A DNA stretch of 64,000 nucleotides from Salinisphaera sp. T31B1 (GCF_040361275.1 NZ_APNH01000001.1:1151001-1215000); one strand, 5' to 3'. Positions 29,900 to 41,654 are shown, numbered from the stretch's first letter. The notes: generated from the letters alone by a model not told the origin. Made by a program: numbers and translations.

Positions 29900-30727
29900 A
29901 TGACCACTTCCTCTCCGAGCGCCCAAGAGCCGGTCCGCTATCGCAGCGTGTTCGTCTCGGATGTCCATCTGGGTACGGCCGGAAGCCAGGCCGAGCAGCT
30001 CAGCGCTTTTCTCAAGCATTGCCAGTGCGAGCATCTGTATCTGGTCGGTGACATCATCGACGGCTGGCGCCTGCAATCCACCTTTTTCTGGCCGCAGGAA
30101 CACACCAATGTCATCCGCAAGATCCTGACCAAATCCAAGCGGGGTACGCAGGTCTACTACGTAACCGGCAATCACGACGATTTCCTGCGCAAGTTCGTGG
30201 ACTACGAGCTGCGCATGGGCAATATCCGCGTGCTCAACGATGCCGTGCATACCACGGCCGACGGCCGGCGGCTGTTCGTGATCCATGGTGACCTGTTCGA
30301 TGTAGTCACCCGGTATCACCGCTGGGTCGCGCGTATCGGCGATGTCGCCTATATCACCCTGCTGCGCGTCAACCGCTATTTCAATAATGCCCGCGCACGC
30401 CTGGGCTATCCGTACTGGTCGCTGTCGGCCTATGCCAAGCATAAGGTCAAATCGGCGGTTAATTTCATCAGCGAGTTCGAGAAGGCGGTCGCGCACGAAT
30501 GTCGGCGCCGTGGTTTCGACGGCGTGGTCTGCGGCCATATCCATCACCCCGAGATCAAGAGGCTCGAGGGCGTGACCTATTACAACTCGGGTGACTGGGT
30601 GGAATCGGCCAGCGCCCTGGTCGAACATCTCGACGGCCGGATGGAGATCGTTTACTGGGATAGCGACAGAGCAGAGCATCGCGCCGGCGGGTTGCGCGAC
30701 AAGGTGCGGGCGCTCAACGCCGCCTGA
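29900..30727 (+). CDS. LpxH-like UDP-2,3-diacylglucosamine diphosphatase family
   Basis: The 275-residue calcineurin-like metallophosphoesterase has the five metal motifs SDVHLG (residues 20-25), GDIIDGW, GNHDDF, HGDLFD and CGHIHHP. The family hydrolyses UDP-2,3-diacylglucosamine to lipid X in lipid A synthesis; this longer type (~270 residues) is the LpxH2-like branch, whose activity is less certain. The segment between motifs 4 and 5 is helical and basic, suited to sit on the membrane. I start at the ATG at 29900, since longer frames would read antisense to purD. Confidence 0.8.
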   Translation: MTTSSPSAQEPVRYRSVFVSDVHLGTAGSQAEQLSAFLKHCQCEHLYLVGDIIDGWRLQSTFFWPQEHTNVIRKILTKSKRGTQVYYVTGNHDDFLRKFVDYELRMGNIRVLNDAVHTTADGRRLFVIHGDLFDVVTRYHRWVARIGDVAYITLLRVNRYFNNARARLGYPYWSLSAYAKHKVKSAVNFISEFEKAVAHECRRRGFDGVVCGHIHHPEIKRLEGVTYYNSGDWVESASALVEHLDGRMEIVYWDSDRAEHRAGGLRDKVRALNAA

Positions 30728-30798
30728 TGCCGGCTCGCCCACGCCGGGCGATCCCACGGTAGACTGTGCCGCGTCACGACCAGCCGGACGCGAGTGCC

Positions 30799-31317
30799 AT
30801 GACTGTTGAAGATACCCTCCACGAGGGCGAATTCCTGCGCTTGAAACGCGTGGGCACCTGGGAATACGCCGAACGCGTGAACGCCCGCTGTGCGGTGGTG
30901 ATCGTGGCGGTGACCGATGCCGGCGAACTGCTGCTCGTCGAACAGCCGCGCCAACCGGTCGGCGCGAACGTGCTCGAATTGCCGGCCGGGTTGGTTGGCG
31001 ATATCGACGGCGCCGAGGACGAAGAGATGGCGGTTGCCGCGGCGCGTGAGCTCGAGGAAGAGACCGGTTATCGCGCCGGCCGGCTCGAGTTCCTTGCTGG
31101 AGGGCCGCCCAGCGCCGGGCTGGCCAACGAGGCCGCGTATTTCTATCGCGCTTTCGACTTGCAGCGTATCGATGCCGGCGGCGGCGACGACAGCGAGCAG
31201 ATCACCCCGCATGCAGTGCCGCTCGACGGCATTGAGGCATGGCTTGCCGCGCGTGCCGGCGAGGGCGTGCTGGTCGATCCGAAGATCTATGCCGGTCTGT
31301 ATTTCGTCAATCGCTAA
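30799..31317 (+). CDS. Nudix hydrolase (ADP-ribose pyrophosphatase type)
   Basis: The 172-residue protein carries a near-canonical Nudix box (EMAVAAARELEEETGY) and the fold expected for ADP-ribose or related NDP-sugar pyrophosphatases (LLLVEQPRQPVGANVLELPAG before the box). It would split ADP-ribose or a similar nucleoside diphosphate derivative in the cytosol. I use the ATG at 30799; an in-frame GTG at 30766 is a weaker option. Its 3' end overlaps the convergent phosphopantetheinyl transferase by 11 bases. Confidence 0.85.
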   Translation: MTVEDTLHEGEFLRLKRVGTWEYAERVNARCAVVIVAVTDAGELLLVEQPRQPVGANVLELPAGLVGDIDGAEDEEMAVAAARELEEETGYRAGRLEFLAGGPPSAGLANEAAYFYRAFDLQRIDAGGGDDSEQITPHAVPLDGIEAWLAARAGEGVLVDPKIYAGLYFVNR

Positions 31318-31942
31318 GCGGCTGTGAGCGCAGGCGCACGATGGCCAGCGGTCGGTCGCAGGCCAGACAGGCTGCATAGCCCGGTGCGAGTTCGATCGAA
31401 CGGGTGATCCAGCGTCGGCCGTCGAGCGTCGCGCCGCCCTCGTCCAGCGTGATTGCGCGGATACGCTTGAGCCCCACGCGGCCGCTGGCCTTGACCGTGG
31501 CCTCGCGCGCGCACCAGTAGTCGAAGAACCGCGCCGGCGTCTGCTCGATCGCCGGCCGCTCGGCGTCGCCGATCAAGCGGCCCAGGCGGTCCGGCACGAC
31601 CGGGCGGCGGTGTTCAACGTCCAGTCCGATACGCATGTCCGGCGAATCGGCCAGCGCACAGGCCACCAGTGCCTGGCTATGGGAGATGCTGAACTCGGCC
31701 GCGCCGTCGATTCGCGGTCGGCCCCGGGCGTCCAGGCCGATGCGCTCGATCGCATGCCGGTCGTATCCAGCCTGCTCGAGCGCGCAGGCCAGCAACCACA
31801 GCCCGGTTTGTGTCCGCGCACGCGCCGCGGGCGAGCGCATGCGCGCCAGACGCGTCCGGTACGCCGGCGGCGCCGCCTCGATCGGCCGGCTGTATGCGAT
31901 TTTTTCTTGTGCGCCATCTAACAGGGTGTAGAATACATCCAT
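31307..31942 (-). CDS. Sfp-type 4'-phosphopantetheinyl transferase
   Basis: The 211-residue protein moves phosphopantetheine from CoA to the serine of carrier proteins. Motifs are GRPRI, FSISHSQALVACA, the Mg-binding IGLDVEH, and FDYWCAREATVKASGRVG, which is the WxxKEA region with CAREATVK. It begins in an AT-rich patch (ATTAATTTTTAATAATGG) with no clear ribosome site, so it may be translated from a very short leader. It is divergent from the P450/FAAL-ACP pair and would be well placed to activate that ACP domain, as well as other carriers in the cell. Confidence 0.88.
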   Translation of the reverse strand: MDVFYTLLDGAQEKIAYSRPIEAAPPAYRTRLARMRSPAARARTQTGLWLLACALEQAGYDRHAIERIGLDARGRPRIDGAAEFSISHSQALVACALADSPDMRIGLDVEHRRPVVPDRLGRLIGDAERPAIEQTPARFFDYWCAREATVKASGRVGLKRIRAITLDEGGATLDGRRWITRSIELAPGYAACLACDRPLAIVRLRSQPLSD

Positions 31943-32021
31943 TATTAAAAATTAATGTTCCCTTGTTGGATTGGACGTGCGAACGGGCGGCTTGGAGACG
32001 CCGTTGGCAACGTCGATCGAG
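31929..32021 (+). promoter_or_regulatory. AT-rich divergent promoter region, PPTase / P450
   Basis: An extended -10-like element TGTAGAAT (TAGAAT at 31929-31934) is followed by an AT-rich block with a perfect inverted repeat ATTAA-AAA-TTAAT near 31942-31956. The -35 match is poor. This AT island stands out in the GC-rich surroundings and is the only place from which the P450 gene can be driven. Confidence 0.35.
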
Positions 32022-32033
32022 ATGGGGTATTCG

Positions 32034-33341
32034 ATGTCGAACAGCTTATCCGATGTCCGGCCGGTCGTCGGGCCCAGCGCCTGTTTTCCCATAGGCCCGG
32101 ACGATGCCACCCGAAGCATGCTCTGGCGCTGGCACGGCGCCTTTGGCGATGTCTATCGTGTGCAGTCGGAAGACAATGCCGATGCCTCGTGGGTGATTCA
32201 CGATCCGGCGCTGGTCCAGAAGATCCTGGTCGGCCACGCCGCCAATTACCGCAAGGGCGCCGGGCTGGACCGGGTCCGTATTCTGCTGGGCAACGGCATC
32301 ATGGTCAGCGAAGGCGAGTTCTGGACGCGCCAGCGACGGCTGCTCCAGCCGGCGTTTCGTCCGCGCACGCTTGCCGATTTCAACGGTATGATCGATCAGG
32401 AAAACCGGCGTCTGGCCGAGCGCTGGCGCATGCATGCCGAGACCGGCCAGCCGCTCGAGGTAGCCGCTCAGATCAGCGAATCGACGCTGGTGATCGTACT
32501 CAAATCGATCTTCGGCGCCGACTACCCGTACATCGTCGAGGGCGAGTCGAATCCCTTCAGCCTGCTGACCGAGGAGCCCGAGCGCAATCTGCGTTTCGCA
32601 GCCCGGTTTCGGCGTCTGGGGCGGCTCGTCGAGCAGCTCATCGATCGCCGCGAGTCGGCGCCGCGTCCTGCGTTCGACTTTCTCGGCCATATGCTGGCCG
32701 CCCGCAGCCGAGCCGGCGAGGCCATGTCGCGCAAAGCGTTGATCGACGAGGTGATGACCCTGATCGTTGCCGGACACGAGACCACGGCCAGTGCACTGGC
32801 CTGGGCCTGGTACCTGATTGCGGTGAACCCGGTGATTCGCGAACGGCTACAGGCGGCGGCGGACCGCGTGGACCTCGATCAGCTGGGTCGCGACGGGGGT
32901 CATCGCAACCCGGATTTGGCGTACTTCGACGCGGTCATCAATGAAACCCTGCGTCTGTATCCGCCGGGATGGCTGCTATCGCGCCGGGCCGTGGCAGACG
33001 ACTCACTGGGTGAACACCGTATCGAGGCGGGCGCGCAGCTGTTCATCAGCCCGTATGTGCTGCATCGGCATCCGGACTACTGGCGTGCCCCGGAAACCTT
33101 CGATCCGGCGCGCTTCGAGCAGGGCGAAGAGCCCGCGCACCGGTTTGCCTATATCCCGTTCGCGGCCGGTCCCCGCCACTGTATCGGCGAGCAGATGGCC
33201 ATGACCGAGATGCGCGTGCATCTGGTGCACATGCTGCGCCGATTCACGCCGAGCTATGCCGATCCACATCCGCCGCAAATGGAATCGCATATCAACCTGC
33301 GGCCGGCAGACGGAATTTATTTACAATTGGCGGCGAGATAA
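32034..33341 (+). CDS. Cytochrome P450
   Basis: The 435-residue soluble P450 has all diagnostic motifs: I-helix AGHETTAS (about residues 246-253), the ETLR of the K-helix, and the heme-binding FAAGPRHCIG with the thiolate Cys at 383. The C-helix WTRQRRLLQPAF is also present. No membrane anchor is seen, as usual for bacteria; redox partners are not nearby. It resembles P450s that oxidise long acyl chains, but the group cannot be fixed by eye. I start at 32034; ATG 32022 is possible. The stop is 16 bases before the FAAL-ACP gene, so the two are almost surely co-transcribed, and the P450 may act on the ACP-bound acyl chain. Confidence 0.92.
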   Translation: MSNSLSDVRPVVGPSACFPIGPDDATRSMLWRWHGAFGDVYRVQSEDNADASWVIHDPALVQKILVGHAANYRKGAGLDRVRILLGNGIMVSEGEFWTRQRRLLQPAFRPRTLADFNGMIDQENRRLAERWRMHAETGQPLEVAAQISESTLVIVLKSIFGADYPYIVEGESNPFSLLTEEPERNLRFAARFRRLGRLVEQLIDRRESAPRPAFDFLGHMLAARSRAGEAMSRKALIDEVMTLIVAGHETTASALAWAWYLIAVNPVIRERLQAAADRVDLDQLGRDGGHRNPDLAYFDAVINETLRLYPPGWLLSRRAVADDSLGEHRIEAGAQLFISPYVLHRHPDYWRAPETFDPARFEQGEEPAHRFAYIPFAAGPRHCIGEQMAMTEMRVHLVHMLRRFTPSYADPHPPQMESHINLRPADGIYLQLAAR

Positions 33342-33357
33342 ACAACGCCCGTTTGCT

Positions 33358-35313
33358 ATGCACTCGTTCACCACATTGGACCAGGCGCTGGATGCCCAGG
33401 TTCACGGTTCTGCCGAAATCGGCTTCATCGACGGCGCCAACGACGAGCGCCGGCTCAGTTACAAATTGCTTTCGCGCGCGGCCCTGCGTTTGCTGGCGGT
33501 GCTGCAGGATCGCGGTGCCACGCAGGGCGAACCGGTCATCCTGTTCGTGGCCGACAATCTGCGGTTCGTACAGTTCTTCTGGGCAGCGATCTATGGTGGC
33601 CTGGTGCCGGTCCCGGTGGCTGCCGGTGCGGCCGATGCACATCTCGACAAGCTCGTGCGGGTCTGGAAACACCTCGGCGAACCGCGAGTGATTGCCGAAC
33701 CTCGGCATATCGAGCGCGTTCAGGCCTTTCTGGAACAGCGCGGCGAGCATGACGCCGCTGGCCGGCTCGCCGGCCAGGCGCTGTCCGACGAGCCGCCGGC
33801 GGTCGAGCGCGAAGCGGTACGGGCGAGCCTGAAGCCGGAAGATACTGCGTTCATCCAGTTCTCCTCCGGTTCGACCGGCGATCCGAAAGGGGTGGTGCTC
33901 ACCCACGCCAACGTGCTGGCCAACATCGCGGCCATCACGCAAGGCTCGCGGTTCGGTGAGCGCGAGATCGCGGTGTCGTGGATGCCGCTGACCCACGACA
34001 TGGGGCTGATCGGCTTTCATCTGACGCTGGTCTGCAATGGCTTCGACCATCATCTGATGGCGACCGACCTGTTCGCGCGTCGACCGTTATTGTGGCTGGA
34101 AAAAGCGTCGGAGAAACAGGCGACGCTGCTGTGTTCGCCCAACTTCGGCTATCGGCACACGCTGCGCGCGATCTCGGCCAAGGGCCTGCCCGAGCTGGAC
34201 CTATCGTCCGTGCGGCTGATCTACAACGGTGCCGAACCGATCGCGGCCCCGTTGGTGCGCGAATTTCTCGACACGCTGGCGCCGGCCGGTCTGAATGCAC
34301 ACAGCATGTTTGCCGTCTACGGTCTCGCCGAGGCCAGTCTCGCGGCCACCTTTCCGCCGGCCGGTTCGGGTCTGCGCAGCCTGCGAGTGGCGCGCGGCGA
34401 ACTCGGCGTGGGCGATGCGGTGTGCTTCGATGAGGGTGACACGTCGATCGAGCTGGTCAATCTCGGCGCGCCGGTGACCGGCACCGAAGTACGGATCGCC
34501 GATGCAAACGGCCAACCGCTGCCCGAGGACCGGGTCGGCCGGGTCTGGATCCGGGGCACCAACGTGACGGCCGGCTATCACGACAACGCGGCGGCCAACG
34601 ACGCGGCACTGATGGGCCACGGCTGGCTCGATACCGGCGATCTCGGTTTCGTGCACGGTGGTGATCTGCTGATCACCGGCCGGGCCAAGGAAATCATCTT
34701 CGTCAACGGCCAGAACCACTATCCGCAGGATCTGGAAGCGATCGCCGTGGACGTCGACGGCGTGGAGATGAACAAGATTGCGGCCGCCGGCGTACGCGCG
34801 CCGGGCGCGGATACCGACGACCTGGTGCTGTTTGTGGTCTTCCGTGGCCATCTGGCCGACTTCGTGCCGATCGCGCGTGAACTGGTCTCGAAGATCAACC
34901 ACCACGCCGGGTTGGCGGTGGCCCATGTGGTGCCGATCCGGCATATGCCCAAGACCACCAGCGGCAAGCTCCAACGTGCGCAGCTGGCCGGCGATTATGC
35001 CGCGGGGGTGTATGCCGAGACCGTCGCCGAGCTCGATGCACTGCTGCGCCCGAACGACAGCCCGGGCGCGGCGGCCGAGGACGCCGGCGACACCGTCGCG
35101 GATCTGAAGGCGATCTGCGACGAAGTCGCGCCCGACAAGCAGATCGGCTACGGCGACGATCTGTTCGAGATCGGACTGTCGTCGCTGGAACTGGCCCAGA
35201 TCCATGAAGGGATCGAAGCGCGCTGGCCGGATCGTCTCGAGGTCACCGACCTGTTCGACTATCCGACGATCAACGATCTCGCGGCCTATCTCGACGAGGA
35301 GCGCGCGGCGTAG
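33358..35313 (+). CDS. Fatty acyl-AMP ligase fused to acyl carrier protein domain
   Basis: The 651-residue protein has an adenylation domain (about residues 1-560) and a C-terminal carrier domain (about 575-651). The P-loop FSSGSTGDPKGV, PLTHDMGLIG, and the FAAL-like ITGRAKEIIFVNGQNHYPQD support a fatty acyl-AMP ligase, which activates free fatty acids with ATP and passes them to an ACP and not to CoA. The ACP domain has LFEIGLSSLEL with the phosphopantetheine Ser near 609. With the P450 upstream and the PPTase divergent, it looks like a dedicated loading module for a modified acyl chain. There is no NRPS or PKS module in the window. Confidence 0.9.
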   Translation: MHSFTTLDQALDAQVHGSAEIGFIDGANDERRLSYKLLSRAALRLLAVLQDRGATQGEPVILFVADNLRFVQFFWAAIYGGLVPVPVAAGAADAHLDKLVRVWKHLGEPRVIAEPRHIERVQAFLEQRGEHDAAGRLAGQALSDEPPAVEREAVRASLKPEDTAFIQFSSGSTGDPKGVVLTHANVLANIAAITQGSRFGEREIAVSWMPLTHDMGLIGFHLTLVCNGFDHHLMATDLFARRPLLWLEKASEKQATLLCSPNFGYRHTLRAISAKGLPELDLSSVRLIYNGAEPIAAPLVREFLDTLAPAGLNAHSMFAVYGLAEASLAATFPPAGSGLRSLRVARGELGVGDAVCFDEGDTSIELVNLGAPVTGTEVRIADANGQPLPEDRVGRVWIRGTNVTAGYHDNAAANDAALMGHGWLDTGDLGFVHGGDLLITGRAKEIIFVNGQNHYPQDLEAIAVDVDGVEMNKIAAAGVRAPGADTDDLVLFVVFRGHLADFVPIARELVSKINHHAGLAVAHVVPIRHMPKTTSGKLQRAQLAGDYAAGVYAETVAELDALLRPNDSPGAAAEDAGDTVADLKAICDEVAPDKQIGYGDDLFEIGLSSLELAQIHEGIEARWPDRLEVTDLFDYPTINDLAAYLDEERAA

Positions 35314-35325
35314 ACCGCCACCGGT

Positions 35326-36051
35326 TTAACCCGAACGACGGCGCTCGCGGCGAGGGTTCGCGCCCAGCTCGGCGTCGGCGGTATCGGTCAAGCCGTCCAG
35401 TCGCTGGCCGAGTTCGCGTGCGCGCTGGTCGATATCGTCGCCGCGGGCGACCGTCAGCGGCTCGCCAATGGTGATCACGACGCGAGCGAACGGCTTGGGA
35501 ATGATCAACGCATCCCACGAACCGAGCTGCCAGTAGCGGTCGGCGGCGAACGACATCGGCAGCAAAGGGGACCGGGTCAGCTGGGCGAGCATGATGCTGC
35601 CCGGCTTGACCTGGCGGGCCGGGCCGTGTGGACCGTCCGGATGCAGAATCGGCGATACGCCCTCACGCATGGTCGTGTACATATCGCGCAGCGCTTTGGC
35701 TCCGGTCCGGTTGGCCGATCCGCGCACGATGCGCGCGCCCATGCCTGACACCATCCGAGCCACGAGCTCGCCGTCGCGGGAGGGCGAGACCAGAAATCCC
35801 GGTTCGAGCCCCTGTTCGCGTGCCCGCAGCAGATGTCCGACACATACGCTCAGTCGCTGGTGCCAGCAGCAGGCGAGTAACGGCTGTCCTTGTGAGATCA
35901 GTCGTTCGAGATGGGACGCCCCCTCGATACGCTGGATCCGGCAGCTGGCGAGCAATGCGCGGGCCAGTACGCGCAGAATCGGAGCCGCCAGCCGCATCCA
36001 CCAGGGGGATGCGGGCTGCGCCTCTGGGCGGGTATTGGATGACTCGGTCAT
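35326..36051 (-). CDS. DUF374 lysophospholipid acyltransferase family protein 1
   Basis: The 241-residue protein has a short N-terminal hydrophobic segment (about 22-40) that anchors it to the membrane. A DUF374 acyltransferase domain follows: CCWHQRLSV, LVSPSRDGELVARM, RGSANRTGAKAL and HPDGPHGPARQVKPG. Such enzymes transfer an acyl group to a glycerophospholipid or lipid A precursor; donor and acceptor are unknown. Its start overlaps the stop of a second DUF374 gene by four bases, and the two are clear paralogues. It ends 12 bases from the convergent FAAL-ACP gene. Confidence 0.85.
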   Translation of the reverse strand: MTESSNTRPEAQPASPWWMRLAAPILRVLARALLASCRIQRIEGASHLERLISQGQPLLACCWHQRLSVCVGHLLRAREQGLEPGFLVSPSRDGELVARMVSGMGARIVRGSANRTGAKALRDMYTTMREGVSPILHPDGPHGPARQVKPGSIMLAQLTRSPLLPMSFAADRYWQLGSWDALIIPKPFARVVITIGEPLTVARGDDIDQRARELGQRLDGLTDTADAELGANPRRERRRSG

Positions 36052-36785
36052 GCGGTACGTCGCTTGTGTGTCTGTGCGGCTTCGGCGATCGCCTCGAGGC
36101 GGTCGATTTCCTGGCCGATATCGGCCGCCAGGGCCTCGGCCTGTTGGGTGCCGTGAAGTGCCCCGACCCACAACGGTTCGCCCACGGCGACGGTCAGGTG
36201 GGAGAAGGGCTTGGGAATACGGCTGCCATCCCAGGATTTCATCTGCCAGTAGCGGCTGGCCGCACAACCCATCGGCCACAGGGGCGCGCCGCTGCGACTG
36301 GCCAGCACGATTGCGCCGGGCTTGAATCGATGCGCCGGTCCCCGCGGGCCGTCGCCGTAGATCATCGGGGCGATACCGTCTGCGACTGCCTGTGTGAGCG
36401 CGCGCACCGCTTCGCTGCCGCTGCGCGTGGAAGACCCGCGAATCGGGACCGCCGCGTAGAACCGACACACGCGCGCGATCATGTCGCCCTCGCGGGACGG
36501 GCTGATCAGAAACCCGAGTGGGAGCCCCTGCCGGATCAGCGATTGCAGAAAAAGACCGCTGCAGACCAGCGTTTGATGCCAGCCGCAGGGAATGGCCGGT
36601 GCGCCCGAGCTCAGCCCGGTGGCCACCCGGGATTCGCCGTGGACCAAGGTGATCCGGCAGGTCCGTCGCAGCACGCCGGCGATCAGGCATATGCCGGCCG
36701 CCACCGCGCGCCCCATCAGCTGCTCGAGCCAGACGGGCCGGTCCTTTTTGCGGCGGGTTTTTCTCGGCGTGGCGGTCGGCGCCAT
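36048..36785 (-). CDS. DUF374 lysophospholipid acyltransferase family protein 2
   Basis: The 245-residue paralogue of the downstream protein is led by a strongly basic N-terminus (PRKTRRKKDRP) and one hydrophobic helix (about 25-42). The core has CGWHQTLVC, FLISPSREGDMIARV, RGSSTRSGSEAV and YGDGPRGPAHRFKPG. The His in the WH motif and the Gly-Pro-rich substrate loop are shared with protein 1. The two are translationally coupled. The tandem pair may act on different acceptors or add two acyl chains. The tail from about residue 215 is helical and polar. Confidence 0.85.
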   Translation of the reverse strand: MAPTATPRKTRRKKDRPVWLEQLMGRAVAAGICLIAGVLRRTCRITLVHGESRVATGLSSGAPAIPCGWHQTLVCSGLFLQSLIRQGLPLGFLISPSREGDMIARVCRFYAAVPIRGSSTRSGSEAVRALTQAVADGIAPMIYGDGPRGPAHRFKPGAIVLASRSGAPLWPMGCAASRYWQMKSWDGSRIPKPFSHLTVAVGEPLWVGALHGTQQAEALAADIGQEIDRLEAIAEAAQTHKRRTA

Positions 36786-36903
36786 GGGGAATCTCGGTCG
36801 CGGGGCCGGCGATGATGCGGCGCCAGCCTAAGCCTAACCCGTATCGGTTGAAACCGTGGGCGATCGCTCGCATCCTTTGCCGACCATTCCTGTCCGAATC
36901 GCC

Positions 36904-38384
36904 ATGTCCGCTCTGGGACGACTGTACGGCCGAGCGCCGGCTCTGCTGACCGATCTGTATCAGCTGACCATGGCGTATGCGCACTGGTACAACGGCCACC
37001 ACGAACGCGAGGCCGTGTTCCACCTGTTCTTTCGCGAGGCGCCGTTCAACAACGGGTTTGCCGTGGCCTGCGGCATCGAGACCGCTCTGGAATACGTCAC
37101 CCAGATGCGCTTCGAGGCCGAGGATATCGCCTACCTGGCCACGCTCAAGGACAACGCCGGCAACCCGCTGTTCGCGGATGATTTCCTGGATTACCTCCGA
37201 GACTTCCGTTTTACCGGTGATATCGATGCCATGGCCGAGGGCACGGCAGTGTTCGCCCACCAGCCGATGCTGCGTGTGCGCGCGCCCATCATCGCCGCCC
37301 AGATGCTCGAAACCGCGCTGCTGAATCTGATCAACTTCCCGACCCTGGTCGCGACCAAGGCCGCACGCATTGCACATGCCGCCGGGGCCGATCCGGTCCT
37401 GGATTTCGGACTGCGCAAGGCGCAGGGCATCGACGGCGGTGTCTCGGCCGCGCGCGCAGCCTATATCGGCGGCTGCGCGGGCACCTCGAACGTGCTGGCC
37501 GGGCAGCTGTTCGGTATTCCGGTCTCGGGTACGCATGCCCACGGTTGGGTCATGGCCTTCGACGCCGAACTGGATGCCTTCGACGCCTATGCCGCAGCGC
37601 TGCCCGATCACTGCATCTTCCTGGTGGACACCTACAACACGATCGAGGGCGTGCGTCACGCGATCGAGGCCGGACACAAGCTGCGGGCCGCCGGACACGA
37701 GATGCGGGGCATACGTCTGGATTCGGGCGATCTGGCCGAACTGTCGCGGACCGCTCGCCGCATGCTCGATGAGGCCGGCTTCGAGCAGGCCCGGATCGCG
37801 GCCAGCTCGAGTCTGGACGAGCATGTGATCGCCGACCTGAAGGCCCGCGGTGCGCCGATCGTACTCTGGGGCGTGGGGACCAAATTGATCACCGCTCAGC
37901 CGGATGCCGCACTCGACGGCGTCTACAAGCTCGCGGCCATGCGCAACGACGCCGGGCGCTGGTCCTACCGCATGAAGCTGTCGGATACGCCCGGCAAACT
38001 CACCCGTCCAGGCGTTCAGCAGGTTCGTCGCTACTACGAGGACGCCACGCCCGTGGCCGATCTGCTCTACGACGAGGCCGCCACCCATACCGCCTGGTGC
38101 GGCGCCGACCAGACCGGCGTTCAGGAGTTCGCCGAAATCCCGAACTATCAGGACCTGCTCGTGCCGATGGTGCGCGGTGGCCGGCGTGTCGCCAGCCCTC
38201 CGGCGCTGGCGGACGTGCGCGCACACGCGCTGGCCCAGTTTGCGCTGTTCGCCTCGCGCGCAGACTATCCGGCATTGATCGACCGTTATCTGGATGAGGC
38301 GACCGATGATCTGCGCGACTGGCTGGCCGGTCGTCATGCATCAAGCGACGAACACAGGCCCGAACGTTCGACGGATACCCGGGC

Positions 38385-38388
<4 letters not shown>
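36904..38388 (+). CDS. pncB: Nicotinate phosphoribosyltransferase
   Basis: The 494-residue enzyme makes nicotinate mononucleotide from nicotinate and PRPP in NAD salvage. The N-terminal LLTDLYQLTMAYAHWYNG, the central VSGTHAHGWVMAF with the active-site His, and RLDSGDLAEL match the family. I start at the ATG at 36904 over a longer in-frame start at 36856, because the family begins close to there. The stop overlaps the start of pncA by four bases, forming a salvage operon. Confidence 0.95.
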
Positions 38389-40975
<2,587 letters not shown>

Positions 40976-41052
40976 TCGGCCGCGCATGATTCAGGCGTAA
41001 TTCAGTATGTCACGGCTAGTTTCACGATGCGGATTCGATCTATTATCAACAC

Positions 41053-41070
41053 GCCGGAACGCGTTCCGGC
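41053..41070. promoter_or_regulatory. Perfect 18-bp palindrome in the 5' leader of the DUF3015 gene
   Basis: GCCGGAACG/CGTTCCGGC is a perfect palindrome placed between a -10-like TATTAT (41041-41046) and the ribosome site. It would fold at the very 5' end of the mRNA or serve as a dyad operator. Confidence 0.4.
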
Positions 41071-41086
41071 GGCAAGGGGACATGCA

Positions 41087-41476
41087 ATGAACACATCGAG
41101 CCGACCGATTCTTAGTCGTACCGTGGTCGTCAGCGCATTGGTGCTGGGTCTGGGCGTATCGAGCGCGGCGCTCGCCGATCGCGATGACCTGATCACCACG
41201 GCGAGCACGGCCGGTACCACGGCCTATATCGTCGGCAAGAACGTCGACGACAACGATTTCGCTCAGGCACAGGACTTCGCCGACAGCCAGTCGGTCGCCC
41301 TGCAGCGCGAAGCGGCTACCGGCGAAGGCGAACACATCGACTCGCTGGCGCTGTTGCTCGGCGAACAGGATCCCGAGGCGTTCGGCCAGTGGATGCAGAC
41401 ACACTACGCCGAACTGTACAGCGACGGCGTGGATACGAAAGCCAACCTTGCCGACCGTATCGTGGCCATGCGCTGA
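41087..41476 (+). CDS. Exported DUF3015-like protein
   Basis: The 129-residue protein has a clear signal peptide (about residues 1-31, ending SSAALA before D). The mature part ends with QREAATGEGEHIDSLALLLG and YAELYSDGV, which resembles the C-terminal region of DUF3015 proteins; the family's function is unknown. The ribosome site AAGGGGA is well spaced to the ATG at 41087. A strong terminator follows 20 bases after the stop, so the gene is a single transcription unit. Identification by C-terminus only, so moderate. Confidence 0.6.
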   Translation: MNTSSRPILSRTVVVSALVLGLGVSSAALADRDDLITTASTAGTTAYIVGKNVDDNDFAQAQDFADSQSVALQREAATGEGEHIDSLALLLGEQDPEAFGQWMQTHYAELYSDGVDTKANLADRIVAMR

Positions 41477-41496
41477 ATCCGGACCGGATGGATAGA

Positions 41497-41524
41497 ACGC
41501 CGCACCCCGTGCGGCGTTTTTTTT
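41497..41524 (+). terminator. Strong rho-independent terminator
   Basis: The stem ACGCCGCAC/GTGCGGCGT (9 bp) with loop CCC is followed by eight T. It terminates the DUF3015-like gene. Confidence 0.9.
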
Positions 41525-41654
41525 GCGCGGCATGCGCGCCGCACGCGAGACGGCGGCACGCCGCCGGGGCGGTTGGTATTGCATTCGGCCGAGTGCTGGT
41601 GTTCGATGACAGCCTGCCAAGGGCGCGGTCGAGCGTCCCGACGAGGAGTCTCGC

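Noticed and set aside
35326-38337. A 1003-codon open frame on the minus strand over pncB and the acyltransferases
   Set aside because: Most of it is antisense to pncB, and only its last part coincides with the real DUF374 gene. GC-rich third positions make such open antisense frames common here.
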